A stretch of DNA of 57,279 nucleotides from a virus (IMGVR_UViG_3300032265_001645:1-57279); one strand, 5' to 3'; counted from the first letter of the stretch, positions 40,253 through 48,948 are shown. A program made the numbers and translations. Notes: generated from the sequence alone by a model not told the origin.

Positions 40253-43164
40253 TAGTAAGTCATCACCACGCTTTTAGCTAAACCATGCTCAAGGCGCTTA
40301 GCAAAGTGCTGGAACATTTGCTCAGCTTCAGCTATACTTGATCGTTCAATGTGAACTTTCATTTCTACCTTTACCTGTGTTATGTGGTGCTTAGAGTTAG
40401 GATTGTTTGTGTTGATGTCCATAGGCATTCCACTGCCACCACCTTGGCCGGCTTCAGCACGATGAGCATCATCGATGTACTTAAGGAAAGATCCGTTTTG
40501 GTATGTAGCCCACGGCTTCCAGTTAGTTCCGCCTTTAGAAATAGTGAAAGCAGATTTAGCATTAAAGTCGGCATCAGTTAAGCGCTTGCCATCACGGTAA
40601 GGTTCGTTGTAGTCTTGCCAATGCTTTAAGGAACGAATTTGAAACATACCAAAACTTGGGCCCCATTTTTTAGTTTGAATACCAACGTCACCTGGACGAT
40701 CCATACGGCCACCAGATTCAGCCATAGCCACAGCAAAAGCTGTGTCTAACGCTTTGCCTGAGAACCCAGCTCTGCGAAGAACTTCAATCATTCCCTTACG
40801 ACTTCCTCCAGCCATGCGACTAGATAATTCGTCTTTGCCAGCGTTATAAGAGTTATTAATTAAAGAGTCTTGGTTGTGGTTTAAGTACATAGATCTTTTT
40901 TTAGATCCAAACCAATTCTCAATATCTGAATATCCTACAGACTTACCCCTATTTAAATCACCATTTAAGATTGAGGTAAGGCTGGCGCTACTAAGAGTTC
41001 CTATGGTTTTTCCAGCCATACTTTGAGTATTATGAAAAGGATTAGTTATTTCATTATGCGTATTTCCACCCGTGAGGAATCCGGCAACATTCTTAGCCAT
41101 ATTGATTCCGTCTTTAAATAAGTTGCCTAAGAAACCGCCAACTTTTCCAAAAAAACTTTGAGGGTTTACAGATTTATTTCCCCTTAAAACTTCTGCGTGA
41201 AGGTGGGGCCCAGTAGAGTTACCCGCACCAGCTGCGCCCTTAAGACCGCCAGATTTACCAATTACTTGACCGCGCTTAACAGTTTGACCCTGCTTTACAG
41301 AGATCTGGCTAAGGTGGGCATAACGGGTTGATACAGAACCGTGGTTTATGAGAACATAGTTACCCCAACCAGCTTTTTCATTTCCAACTTTAGTTACAAC
41401 ACCGTCAGCCATAGCTTGTACTGGAGTGCCTACTCGTGTTGCGTAATCAATGCCGGGGTGAAACCCCGGTTTAACTCCGTGTCCTCCAGGACGATTACCA
41501 TAAGGTGATGAAATAGGTGTTCCTCTGGGAACAGGCATACCCAACCCACCAGAAGATCCAGACGAGGTGCCGGTATTATTGTTTCCACCGCTACCATCGG
41601 AGCTGCCGCCCTTACCGCCAAATAACTGTGAAACAATTCCGTACCCAGTTCCCAATGTAGCGCCAATAGCTTCTGAGATACCAGTTTCACCCAATACCGG
41701 AATTAATGCTCCTATTGCAGTGCCAGTTAACGCATCTTTACCCACATTTGCTGCAAAGTTTCCAGCTTTAACAATTCCGCTATTTTGATGATTTTTAACT
41801 CCGGGTATAGAGTTAATAAGGGCTTGAGCAATGCTTGCAACTAATGCTCCACCACCAAGTTTTCCTGCACGACCTAGTTTAAAGTTTTTGGCACCTTTAG
41901 CTGCGTTTGCGGCAACACCCGTAGCCGCCGCTCCTTCTAACGCTGTTGCGCCTGAAGTAGCAAAACGACCAACACCAAGTACCTTACCCATCATTGCGGT
42001 TTGTAAAATTTCGCCACCCATACCACTAATCATTGAGCCGATGCCAGAAAGAGTTCCGCCCATATTTCCAGCTTGTGGGAACGTCTGAAGAGCGCCTTTA
42101 AGACTCATAAGTCCATATGTAACTGGACTTAATGTACTAGCAAGGTCAGCAAAGGCTCTGTTAAGTCCACCAACGGTATTTAAAGAAACGTTATATCCAT
42201 TTACTAAACCGGCTTGAGTTGCGGCAAGGGCCATGTTTTCACCTTTTGCAGCATTAAAATTAGATCTGATTGGGCTGTTACCCTCAACACCCATTATATT
42301 TAAAGCTTGGTTTGAGCTTTGTAGATCTTTCTTTGAAAGATTACTTCCCTTGCGGGCGCGAGTAATAACCGCCATAGCAATTGTATTCATAAGGGCGGTG
42401 TCGCCGCCAGTAAGCATTAATAGTGTTTGATAGCCCTTTGAGTTTGGGTTGAGTAACATTGCGGCTTGTTGTTCAGTAACTTTACGCCCACCGTATAGAA
42501 CTGTATATACTGAGTTGACAATCTGGTTAATAGGTAATAAGTTACCGTTATTATCGCGGATACGAACGCCTCCACGAAGGAACCCCATACCATTAATTCC
42601 GGCAAGGCTTGAGGCCACCTGCTCGTTGGTTCCACCAGTCATGGCGCTAAGACCGCCAAGGCTTGACATAATGTTCTTTGAGCTCAAGGAGTTGGCTGAG
42701 TAACCACCTTGATAAAAGAGATTAGCGGCTGCTGCAGTAGGTCCACCCGCGCTTGTAGCGCCCTGTACAAGGCGATTAGACTGACCAATTACTTGATTAG
42801 CCTTCATTCCACTAAGACCCGCTATAGAGTCCGCATACATCCTTTGAGCGACCGCTGACATGGTATTTGGAGCCATGCTCATGCCCATGGAACCGGCTAT
42901 TGCCATTCCACCCGCAACTTTTTGACCGGTGCTTAAAGATCCAAGCATCGACCTTAGAGGCATAGTTCCTAAACCAAGTTTGCCACCACCTACTTGATTT
43001 CCAGTATAAGCTCCAGCGGCACCCTCGGCATCTTTTTTAATGCCTGTACTTTCAACACGCATTTGCTTAATGACTTTAAGAGCTTTTTCAAACTCACGCT
43101 CAAAAGTCGGGCCAATGCCGTCTGCGTTACTCTCTTCTGGAGAGATAAGATTTTGAAGTGCCAA
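40252..43164 (-). CDS. Tape measure protein with M23 peptidase and lytic-transglycosylase-like domains
   Basis: 970 residues from TTG 43164; a TAA lies two codons before it and no ATG follows for 35 codons. A long helical Ala/Gly/Met/Ser-rich body with hydrophobic stretches sets tail length and ejects first. Near residue 565 is HPGIDYA, with HLHAEV near 655, the zinc site of M23 endopeptidases. Near 820-840 AMAESGG and GMFQI fit a lysozyme/SLT-like fold. Two wall-cutting domains in one tape measure suit passage through a thick actinobacterial wall. Confidence 0.85.
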   Translation of the reverse strand: MALQNLISPEESNADGIGPTFEREFEKALKVIKQMRVESTGIKKDAEGAAGAYTGNQVGGGKLGLGTMPLRSMLGSLSTGQKVAGGMAIAGSMGMSMAPNTMSAVAQRMYADSIAGLSGMKANQVIGQSNRLVQGATSAGGPTAAAANLFYQGGYSANSLSSKNIMSSLGGLSAMTGGTNEQVASSLAGINGMGFLRGGVRIRDNNGNLLPINQIVNSVYTVLYGGRKVTEQQAAMLLNPNSKGYQTLLMLTGGDTALMNTIAMAVITRARKGSNLSKKDLQSSNQALNIMGVEGNSPIRSNFNAAKGENMALAATQAGLVNGYNVSLNTVGGLNRAFADLASTLSPVTYGLMSLKGALQTFPQAGNMGGTLSGIGSMISGMGGEILQTAMMGKVLGVGRFATSGATALEGAAATGVAANAAKGAKNFKLGRAGKLGGGALVASIAQALINSIPGVKNHQNSGIVKAGNFAANVGKDALTGTAIGALIPVLGETGISEAIGATLGTGYGIVSQLFGGKGGSSDGSGGNNNTGTSSGSSGGLGMPVPRGTPISSPYGNRPGGHGVKPGFHPGIDYATRVGTPVQAMADGVVTKVGNEKAGWGNYVLINHGSVSTRYAHLSQISVKQGQTVKRGQVIGKSGGLKGAAGAGNSTGPHLHAEVLRGNKSVNPQSFFGKVGGFLGNLFKDGINMAKNVAGFLTGGNTHNEITNPFHNTQSMAGKTIGTLSSASLTSILNGDLNRGKSVGYSDIENWFGSKKRSMYLNHNQDSLINNSYNAGKDELSSRMAGGSRKGMIEVLRRAGFSGKALDTAFAVAMAESGGRMDRPGDVGIQTKKWGPSFGMFQIRSLKHWQDYNEPYRDGKRLTDADFNAKSAFTISKGGTNWKPWATYQNGSFLKYIDDAHRAEAGQGGGSGMPMDINTNNPNSKHHITQVKVEMKVHIERSSIAEAEQMFQHFAKRLEHGLAKSVVMTY

Positions 43165-43179
43165 GGGTTATCACCGCCT

Positions 43180-43314
43180 TTACCTAATACGTAGTATCCA
43201 CATTGTTCTCTCACGAAAAGAGAACGATCTTATGTCCTGCAATGTCCAGCCTGGGTAGGCCTTCGAGAGTAATTCGTATGATTCAATTAAGAATTCATAA
43301 CTTAACTCACTCTT
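43180..43314 (-). CDS. Probable +1 frameshift extension of the tail assembly chaperone
   Basis: Just before the stop of the 272-residue gene, the +1 frame (or -2) stays open for 44 codons, to TAA at 43180. No ATG, GTG or TTG starts it for about half its length, so it needs the frame of the upstream gene. The codon TTT followed by C (TTT-CAA, 43316-43315) would let Phe-tRNA slip from UUU to UUC. The product, SYEFLIESYELLSKAYPGWT then RSFSFRERTMWIL, resembles the second-frame end of tail chaperones. It lies directly before the tape measure gene, the usual place of such a frameshift. Confidence 0.6.
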   Translation of the reverse strand, partial: KSELSYEFLIESYELLSKAYPGWTLQDIRSFSFRERTMWILRIR

Positions 43315-44125
43315 GAAATAGTTCCGCCAAGGTGAGCGGAAGCGGGACCTCCGACCCGCAGGACCTGCAGTTCTTCTTTATTGCGCCGAGTTGTGGACCT
43401 GGGTTGCGGTCTGATATTGCCTTAAGTATAGCTCTACGATCCTTGATTCCAAGGTCTTTAATGACCTTAGTATTTAAGACTGGCATGCTATTTATGGATG
43501 TTATACATCCGTTTAAAATGATTGTGTCGAGCTCAGCTGAGTTTTTATTTGAAGCATTTACCAGTGCCTTTTGTACGATACCGTTTGGAAGAGATACCTC
43601 AATATCCCCTACTTTGCTTTTTACAGTAAAGTGGCGGTCTGATTCGTCAAGCTGCTTAACCTCGACGTCTTCAGTTAAGTTGATAGTAAATGTCTGCTCT
43701 TCTGAACAGCTTGGGCATAGCCCAGGACCAACCTGGGTCTCTTCTCCAAAGGTTACCTTGCGAATAGCCAAAAGAAGCATTTCTCTGTCGCCAGCTAGTA
43801 AGCTGTCTAGAGTTTCTTTGTCCATAGGCTTATCGCCAATAGATTCTACTCCGCGCTCTAGGATAGTGAGCAAAGACTTACCAGGATCAGTAATTCTTGC
43901 AATAATTTCTTCATCTGCTCCAGTAAGTTCTCTTACTCTGGCAGTCTTGATTAAACCTTCAAAGGGATCATCAAGACCGCCAGGCAGAGTAACTTCACCA
44001 TCAGAGGGAGAGGCAACCGGGGGTTTCTCGGCTGACTCTACCGTCTGATCGGAAAGAGCATCTTCAACTAGTTTGTTAGCCATAGCTGGCGAATCCGCCG
44101 CGCTAATCGTTGTTTCAGTTGCCAT
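43307..44125 (-). CDS. Tail assembly chaperone / T4 gp26-like baseplate protein
   Basis: 272 residues. The N-terminal 60 are acidic and polar. REL TGADEEIIARI and KTLDSLLAGDREMLLLAIRK-like segments follow the PF12322 pattern (T4 baseplate protein). Two Cys pairs, CPSC near 138 and CRSC near 257, make a probable zinc site. It lies between the tube and the tape measure, where the tail chaperone of long-tailed phages is encoded, and its end overlaps a +1 frame that likely extends it to about 314 residues. Confidence 0.7.
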   Translation of the reverse strand: MATETTISAADSPAMANKLVEDALSDQTVESAEKPPVASPSDGEVTLPGGLDDPFEGLIKTARVRELTGADEEIIARITDPGKSLLTILERGVESIGDKPMDKETLDSLLAGDREMLLLAIRKVTFGEETQVGPGLCPSCSEEQTFTINLTEDVEVKQLDESDRHFTVKSKVGDIEVSLPNGIVQKALVNASNKNSAELDTIILNGCITSINSMPVLNTKVIKDLGIKDRRAILKAISDRNPGPQLGAIKKNCRSCGSEVPLPLTLAELFQE

Positions 44126-44146
44126 TTTGTATACCTATTTCTATTA

Positions 44147-44764
44147 TTAGTTTGTGAAGAGTGCTGCGCTTGTTGTATAGTCGCTTGCCATGATGACATC
44201 AAAACCTTCGTGAACGAGGGTCATTTCTTCAACCATGAGTGTGCTTTGTCCTGCATCTAAGTTGCTGTAACCAAGGTTAGCAATCCAAGCATTATACACT
44301 CGGAAGCGCATAGCTACGTGCTGCCCTTGATCTGTAGCTGAAGTTGCAGCTCCAGCTCCGGTAGCTCCAGCTGGGTTTGGATGGCTTAGAACAGCAATGT
44401 CAACGGTGCAACGGAAGTCCGCACCAACGCCTGCTGTAGCGCCTGGAGTTAAGATTGAGAATAAACGCTTCATCCACGCTTGATTCTGCTTTTGTCCTAG
44501 CATTTGTCCATGAGACAAAGTAATAGGGGTGAAAGACGATTGACCAGGGATCTGGTGCACGTTAGTGTTATATCCACCTTCGCGGTACGCAATAGGCTCT
44601 GTTGAGACGCTTAGTCCCGATAGAGATACAAAACCCATTTGGTTCCACTTAGCGACATCCCACTTACCATCGTCGGTATTAGGTGTGATTGTTACCAAGA
44701 ATTTAAACGTACGGATTGGATCCGTAGTTAAACCTCTCTTGATGTTATCAATTGATAGTGCCAT
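44147..44764 (-). CDS. T4 gp19-like tail tube protein
   Basis: 205 residues. DPIRTFKFLVTITPN, GFVSLSGLSVSTEPIAYREGG and HQIPGQSSFTPITLSHGQML are the signature of the gp19-like tube family; the C-terminal beta half includes FRVYNAWIANLGYSNLDAGQ and TLVHEGFDVI. It forms hexameric rings that build the inner tube, surrounded by the sheath encoded just upstream. Confidence 0.9.
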   Translation of the reverse strand: MALSIDNIKRGLTTDPIRTFKFLVTITPNTDDGKWDVAKWNQMGFVSLSGLSVSTEPIAYREGGYNTNVHQIPGQSSFTPITLSHGQMLGQKQNQAWMKRLFSILTPGATAGVGADFRCTVDIAVLSHPNPAGATGAGAATSATDQGQHVAMRFRVYNAWIANLGYSNLDAGQSTLMVEEMTLVHEGFDVIMASDYTTSAALFTN

Positions 44765-44777
44765 GATTCATATCTCC

Positions 44778-46361
44778 TTATGCCGTAGCGTTTCCAGTGA
44801 GTTGACCGATCTTGATGATCACAAATTCGGCCGGATATTCAAGAGCAACGCCAATTTCAATATTAACTTTACCGCTCATAATGTCAGCCATAGAGTTATT
44901 GCTTGCGTCGCATCGTACGTAATAAGCTTCAGTTGGCTTGTTTCCACGCAAACCACCTTGCTGCCAGTAGCTACCCAAGAAGGTACCAATAGCAACGCCA
45001 ATACGATTCCATAAATTAGCATCATTGTTTTCAAAGATAGCAAAAGAGGTTAAATCTTTTACTTCTTTTTCAATGTATGTAAGAGAACGACGTACGTTGA
45101 TGTAACGTCCGCCAGCTGTAGCTTTTAGTGTACGTCCACCCATGATGCAGATACCAGCACCAGGAACCTGGCGGATAACGTTAACTGGATTTGAAGAGGT
45201 ATTAAGAGCATCAAGCTCAGCATTTGTAAACTGGTGATCTGTAGCTACTGCTAAGTTCACTCGGTTTGTTAATCCTGCTGGAGTCTTGAATACGCCACGA
45301 GATGCGTCTGTAGCAAGGTACTGACCAACTACAGAAGATCCTGGGGCTTGTAGACGAGTTACTCCCGGCGTAGCCTTTAGAGTATCTGGAATCAAAAGCC
45401 ATGGGTAGTAAACAGCACAAACACCACCATCAGATGAGGCGGCAAAAGCGGTGTCTACATCGTTTGCGTATGTCTGAACTTCTGAAGCTGAAAGTCCCTG
45501 AGGAGTATCCAGCACAGCAAAACCATCTCCACGTGCTTGGCAATATGTGACAAGGTCGCTAAGAATTCCAATGGAATTGGTACGATCTGTTCCACTACCT
45601 GTAGCGGTGTTGTAAAGGTATGGCGCATCAGCGTTGTACATTACAAGAGGGTTTTGAACTGGATCAAAGCTTAGCAAAGCTGTGTTGTAGTTAGTACGTG
45701 TTGGTGTTGATCCGTCCACACCTGCACCTGTTGCACCTAGTGCGTAGAGTGTTGCTCCACTTGTAGGCATATTTGTTGGCGCTGCAGAAGCTGAGTTCTG
45801 ATCAAATACGCCAATAAATGAAGACTGGGTGTTAATTACAGATACAAAGTATCGTGGATCTATTTTGTCCATGCTCAAATCTGTATATGTCTCAAGTAAG
45901 TTTGAGGTTGCATTTCCAGCAATAGTTGGTGAACCATAGACTGAAATACCAAACTTAGTTGTGCTACCAGCAGCATTTACAGAGACCGCTAGGGAGTTGC
46001 CCCAAGCGCCCTTGCTTGCAGCTTGTACAAGGATAGTGTTGAGGTGTGAAGATGAAGAGTCAGTAAGCATTACTGAAGCAGCTGCAGCTCCTGAACCCGT
46101 TACGCGTTGAACGTAAAGGTCGTGGCCGCCATTAGCATAAAAGTTATAGGCTGCCCAAGTTGTTGGGTAGGCATCTTGAAGTCCTCCAAAAATCTTGACA
46201 AATTGCTGCCAAGAAGAGACAAGAACTGGAACGTTCGTAGGACCCTTAGCCAAAGCACCGACAAATGCACCAATAGCATTGGTATTGTCAGAGAGGTCAA
46301 TCGTCTGCGGAAGCTCTACTTCTTGGATAAAGACGCCTGGTCTACTATAAGTTGTAGCCAT
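44778..46361 (-). CDS. Contractile tail sheath protein
   Basis: 527 residues. The N-terminal YSRPGVFIQEVELPQTIDLS then IGAFVGALAKGPTNVPVLVSS and AYNFYANGGHDLYVQRV are typical of sheath subunits. The C-terminal part RYINVRRSLTYIEKEVKD, LWNRIGVAIGTFLGSYW and INIEIGVALEYPAEFVI-like strands completes the contractile domain. It establishes that the phage has a contractile tail. Confidence 0.95.
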   Translation of the reverse strand: MATTYSRPGVFIQEVELPQTIDLSDNTNAIGAFVGALAKGPTNVPVLVSSWQQFVKIFGGLQDAYPTTWAAYNFYANGGHDLYVQRVTGSGAAAASVMLTDSSSSHLNTILVQAASKGAWGNSLAVSVNAAGSTTKFGISVYGSPTIAGNATSNLLETYTDLSMDKIDPRYFVSVINTQSSFIGVFDQNSASAAPTNMPTSGATLYALGATGAGVDGSTPTRTNYNTALLSFDPVQNPLVMYNADAPYLYNTATGSGTDRTNSIGILSDLVTYCQARGDGFAVLDTPQGLSASEVQTYANDVDTAFAASSDGGVCAVYYPWLLIPDTLKATPGVTRLQAPGSSVVGQYLATDASRGVFKTPAGLTNRVNLAVATDHQFTNAELDALNTSSNPVNVIRQVPGAGICIMGGRTLKATAGGRYINVRRSLTYIEKEVKDLTSFAIFENNDANLWNRIGVAIGTFLGSYWQQGGLRGNKPTEAYYVRCDASNNSMADIMSGKVNIEIGVALEYPAEFVIIKIGQLTGNATA

Positions 46362-46409
46362 TAGGTTTTCTCCTTAATTAGTTAGGTTGTTTTCTTGTGG
46401 GGCCGAGTT

Positions 46410-47054
46410 TTATATGAGTTGTGCTTGTTGCGTTTGTAACAGATGATATAGGTCGGTGTTTGGATTTACGGGTGTAGATCCTGTATCGGTTTTGACACCA
46501 ATATTTCTTGTTTGGACAATATAGTCCTTTGTATTGAATTCGGTTCTGAAGATTTCAGAAGCGATTCTTATTGAAAAGACGTTCATGAAAAGACGTTTGT
46601 CCGCTTCAGTTGTGTCTCTTTTGGAAAACCCAAGATTCTCCACTCTTCGATTTGTGTTATCTTGAGGGATTGTTAGGGCACCAAATCTAACTGGCAGTCT
46701 TCCTATACTAAGAAGCTGAGCCAGAATCTGTCTATCATGTCGTGGTTGACGAGAAAAAGTTGTGATTTGATAATCTAAATTTATTGGCATCGGGTAAGGG
46801 GTACGCAAGCTGGATACGCCATCCCAACCTTCTGGCTCATAAGGAACTACCACTGTTCCTGATTGAACACGTTCTGTAGCTTCAGATATATTAATTAAAT
46901 CAATAGTAATGTAAGGATAGTTTTGCTGACGGATTTCTTTATCCGGCTGGCCGTAAAAAACTCCTACAGGTCGTGACTGTGTTCCAGCATCGGCTACTGT
47001 CATTCCTGAAAGCAAAGACTTAAGCGCAGCTTCTTCGTTTAAAATAAATGGCAT
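46410..47054 (-). CDS. Tail terminator / neck-like protein
   Basis: 214 residues. YPYITIDLINISEATERVQS, PMPINLDYQITTFSRQPRHD and RLFMNVFSIRIASEIFR alternate strands and helices in a way often seen in tail-terminator (gp15/gpU-like) proteins. It is encoded just upstream of the sheath and downstream of a HK97 gp10-like gene, which is the common order of connector, terminator and sheath. The assignment rests on position. Confidence 0.6.
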   Translation of the reverse strand: MPFILNEEAALKSLLSGMTVADAGTQSRPVGVFYGQPDKEIRQQNYPYITIDLINISEATERVQSGTVVVPYEPEGWDGVSSLRTPYPMPINLDYQITTFSRQPRHDRQILAQLLSIGRLPVRFGALTIPQDNTNRRVENLGFSKRDTTEADKRLFMNVFSIRIASEIFRTEFNTKDYIVQTRNIGVKTDTGSTPVNPNTDLYHLLQTQQAQLI

Positions 47055-47329
47055 TAGCGACCTATCTTAGTAAAGTAGTTTCGCATTACCGGTGAGGGAG
47101 GCGTATCTTCTGTTCCGTACTCAAGGGTAAGAATATCGTGTTCTAAGTCTTTTGGATATCGAATCATGTAGTGGCCCTCGGGAGTAACTCGAACATGAAG
47201 TGAGCTGGTTAGGTGGGCAGGCCATCCTGAGGTATGTGCTTCATAGCGAAGATTAGTTGTATGTTCCCGAGCTTTTTTAACAATCTCGGAATGAAGTTTA
47301 AGGGCTGCTTTGCGATACAGTCTAGACAT
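47054..47329 (-). CDS. HK97 gp10-like head-tail connector protein
   Basis: 91 residues from ATG 47329, chosen because it overlaps the stop of the 53-residue gene by 8 nt; a start at 47395 would overlap that gene much more. LHSEIVKKAREHTTNLRYEA, WPAHLTSSLHVRVTPEGHYM and YGTEDTPPSPVMRNYFTKIG are the usual parts of the HK97-gp10 family: helix, then beta hairpins, then a P-P helix end. Binds between portal complex and tail. Confidence 0.7.
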   Translation of the reverse strand: MSRLYRKAALKLHSEIVKKAREHTTNLRYEAHTSGWPAHLTSSLHVRVTPEGHYMIRYPKDLEHDILTLEYGTEDTPPSPVMRNYFTKIGR

Positions 47330-47483
47330 TTTTGCGAAGAGCTTTCGAGAGTAAATATCCAGCGACAAATCCCACTGCGACTTTACGTCCGCCATCTTTA
47401 TTTAGATTGGCGATTCCTCGAACAAACTCTTCACGGTCGGCTTCGGACTCAGCCCGATTCAACCGGTTGACTAAAAAGATCAT
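47322..47483 (-). CDS. 53-residue small protein
   Basis: ATG 47483 behind GGAGG at ideal spacing. The product starts MIFLVNRLNRAESEADREEF and has a short hydrophobic stretch KVAVGFVAGYLLSKALRKN. It is the first gene left of a terminator and may begin the connector/tail transcript. It overlaps the long version of the gp10-like gene, which suggests that gene starts later. Confidence 0.65.
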   Translation of the reverse strand: MIFLVNRLNRAESEADREEFVRGIANLNKDGGRKVAVGFVAGYLLSKALRKNV

Positions 47484-47555
47484 AATTCCTCCATAGGAAG
47501 GCGCAAGGTAAAGCAGCAGGGTTCCGGATTTCTCCGGCGTCAGGTATAAGGGTAA

Positions 47556-47580
47556 ACGAAAAAGCCCCCTTTCGGGGGCT
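47556..47580 (-). terminator. Rho-independent terminator
   Basis: AGCCCCC (47563-47569) pairs with GGGGGCT (47574-47580) around a 4-base loop. On the minus strand TTTTTCG follows. It ends the transcript of the Cys-rich gene at 47587, so the tail genes to the left need another promoter in 47484-47555, where none is obvious. Confidence 0.85.
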
Positions 47581-47586
47581 AAGTCG

Positions 47587-47841
47587 TTACTTCTTCTTGG
47601 CCTTCTTTTTGATCTTTTTAGCTAATGCTTTGTCCATCTTGGCGTCTTCTTTAGGAGACGGCTTCTTTTTGTCCATCTTCTTGTCCGCTTTTTCAAAAGA
47701 AGCCTTCTCTTTAGGAGACATGCCCTTCATTACCTTGGCATCTTGCTTCTTATCTTTAGCCCCTGCGCATGTAGGGCAAGTACATTTGCAACCTTTTACT
47801 GGCTTACCGGCTTTACAGCCGCAGCCACACTTAGCGCACAT
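47587..47841 (-). CDS. Metallothionein-like Cys-rich N-terminus with Lys-rich tail
   Basis: 84 residues. Eight Cys lie within the first 25 residues: C2, C5, C7, C9, C18, C20, C22 and C25, as in small metal-chelating proteins. The rest is charged and lysine-rich with repeated helix turns (ASFEKADKKMDKKKPSPKED). It shares the opening MCAxCGCG with the gene to its right and may be a paralogue. It could bind zinc or copper, or act as a scaffold for DNA; function unknown. Confidence 0.65.
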   Translation of the reverse strand: MCAKCGCGCKAGKPVKGCKCTCPTCAGAKDKKQDAKVMKGMSPKEKASFEKADKKMDKKKPSPKEDAKMDKALAKKIKKKAKKK

Positions 47842-48002
47842 TACTTCTTCTTTTTCTTTCGTAGCATTGCAAAATCAGCACCGTCTAGCTTGCCGTTTTT
47901 GTTCATATCAAGCTTTCCCTGCTTACCTGTCATTTTCTTTGCAGGAGCTTTTTTAGCTGCTTTCTTAGCGGGCTTCTTGCCGCAACCACATGTAGCGCAC
48001 AT
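47841..48002 (-). CDS. 53-residue Cys-start EF-hand mini-protein
   Basis: ATG 48002 to TAA 47841, sharing a base with both neighbours. It opens MCATCGCG and has a Lys/Ala-rich linker. Residues 32-43, DMNKNGKLDGAD, fulfil the EF-hand calcium loop (D-x-N-x-N-G-x-L-x-x-x-D), followed by F and a short basic helix. A single EF-hand with a Cys cluster is unusual; it may bind calcium in a virion complex or dimerise. No family recognised. Confidence 0.7.
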   Translation of the reverse strand: MCATCGCGKKPAKKAAKKAPAKKMTGKQGKLDMNKNGKLDGADFAMLRKKKKK

Positions 48003-48166
48003 TATTCTTCATCCTTTTCTAAGGCTTCTTCAGATTCTTCAGAAGCTACGATATCTTCGAGTTTTGGGTTTTCTAGCGGGTAATCTACCCCAGGAGTAAT
48101 ATCAAAGTGAACAACTGCGTCATCAGATACAGTTTCACCTTCTGTTGAAATAATCTCTTCTGTCAT
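48002..48166 (-). CDS. 54-residue acidic protein
   Basis: ATG 48166 behind AGGA, stop 48002. The product begins MTEEIISTEGETVSDDAVVH and ends with a run of Glu/Asp/Lys. It overlaps both neighbours by 1-4 bases. Highly acidic beside highly basic partners; it may pair with them. Function unknown. Confidence 0.65.
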   Translation of the reverse strand: MTEEIISTEGETVSDDAVVHFDITPGVDYPLENPKLEDIVASEESEEALEKDEE

Positions 48167-48372
48167 TTTGATCCTGTCTTATTATGCGGGTGGGTCTTGT
48201 GGTAGGCCTTAGTTGCCTTTACCCCAGACTTAATAGTCTTGGCCCCAGCTACCTTAGTGAGGTTAATCTTATCCCATTTAGGGTCGTTTTTACCGGCATG
48301 GTCGACTATAACCTCGCCTTTTTTATTCTTCTTTACGACGTGGACCTTGCCAGTAACCTTGAGTTTAGCCAT
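48163..48372 (-). CDS. 69-residue basic protein
   Basis: MAKLKVTGKVHVVKKNKKGE opens with a beta hairpin, and the rest is Lys/His/Gly-rich (KAYHKTHPHNKTGSK). Overlaps the acidic gene by 4 nt. Possibly DNA- or RNA-binding; no family recognised. Confidence 0.65.
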   Translation of the reverse strand: MAKLKVTGKVHVVKKNKKGEVIVDHAGKNDPKWDKINLTKVAGAKTIKSGVKATKAYHKTHPHNKTGSK

Positions 48373-48948
48373 CTAATTGACCGGCTCATCTGTGGCATTC
48401 CAGTTTGCAAAGTACTGGAACTGGCTGTCATTGACCATTTCTTCAGAGTTGACCTGGACGCAATCGACAGCCAAAATGGTGTATCGGTTGTTTACAAGTC
48501 CCATGCCCTGAATACGGTCCGGGCTAAATACTTCGTTTCTAAATACAATACGATCTCTCAAGAAGTGGTCTGGGTTAGTCAAGATATCACTGAAATGGCG
48601 AGAGGTGTCCGCTTCCATACCATAAAGGTTTGTAGCATGCTCAATGACGTCCATGTTCATAGTTATACGCAAGATGTCGGTGTTGTAGAAACCGCGGTCA
48701 TTCTGCATAGAAGCACCCTGATAAACAACCGCTTTAATTACTGGGATAGTCAAAGGGTCGTACCACACACGTCCACCAGCTGAACTGCCCACATCGTAAA
48801 TAAGGTCTACAACAGTAGCCACTGAGTTATAGACATACCATTGAACAGAGTTTCCAACTGTACGGACAAGCTCAGAAGAGGTGCCCGCAATAATTGAGGA
48901 CCGCTCATTGGGCATATTAAACCGCCCAATTCGACGTTCTCCACGCAT
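48373..48948 (-). CDS. Structural (head-tail completion-like) protein
   Basis: 191 residues behind AAGGAG. SSIIAGTSSELVRTVGNSVQ, VYNSVATVVDLIYDVGSSAG, GRVWYDPLTIPVIKAVV then DIEHATNLYG-like helices and FLRDRIVFRNEVFSPDRIQG suggest a compact virion protein, as often found with head-tail connector genes. It is encoded with the neck and tail genes. The exact role is not certain. Confidence 0.5.
   Translation of the reverse strand: MRGERRIGRFNMPNERSSIIAGTSSELVRTVGNSVQWYVYNSVATVVDLIYDVGSSAGGRVWYDPLTIPVIKAVVYQGASMQNDRGFYNTDILRITMNMDVIEHATNLYGMEADTSRHFSDILTNPDHFLRDRIVFRNEVFSPDRIQGMGLVNNRYTILAVDCVQVNSEEMVNDSQFQYFANWNATDEPVN

Noticed and set aside
43332-44048. 238-codon open frame on the plus strand
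   Set aside because: It lies wholly opposite the tail chaperone gene, which has recognisable protein features and the direction of its neighbours. The plus frame lacks a ribosome site and any family pattern.
48184-48783. 199-codon plus-strand frame
   Set aside because: Opposite to two minus-strand genes with good ribosome sites and structural features; the plus translation shows no domain.
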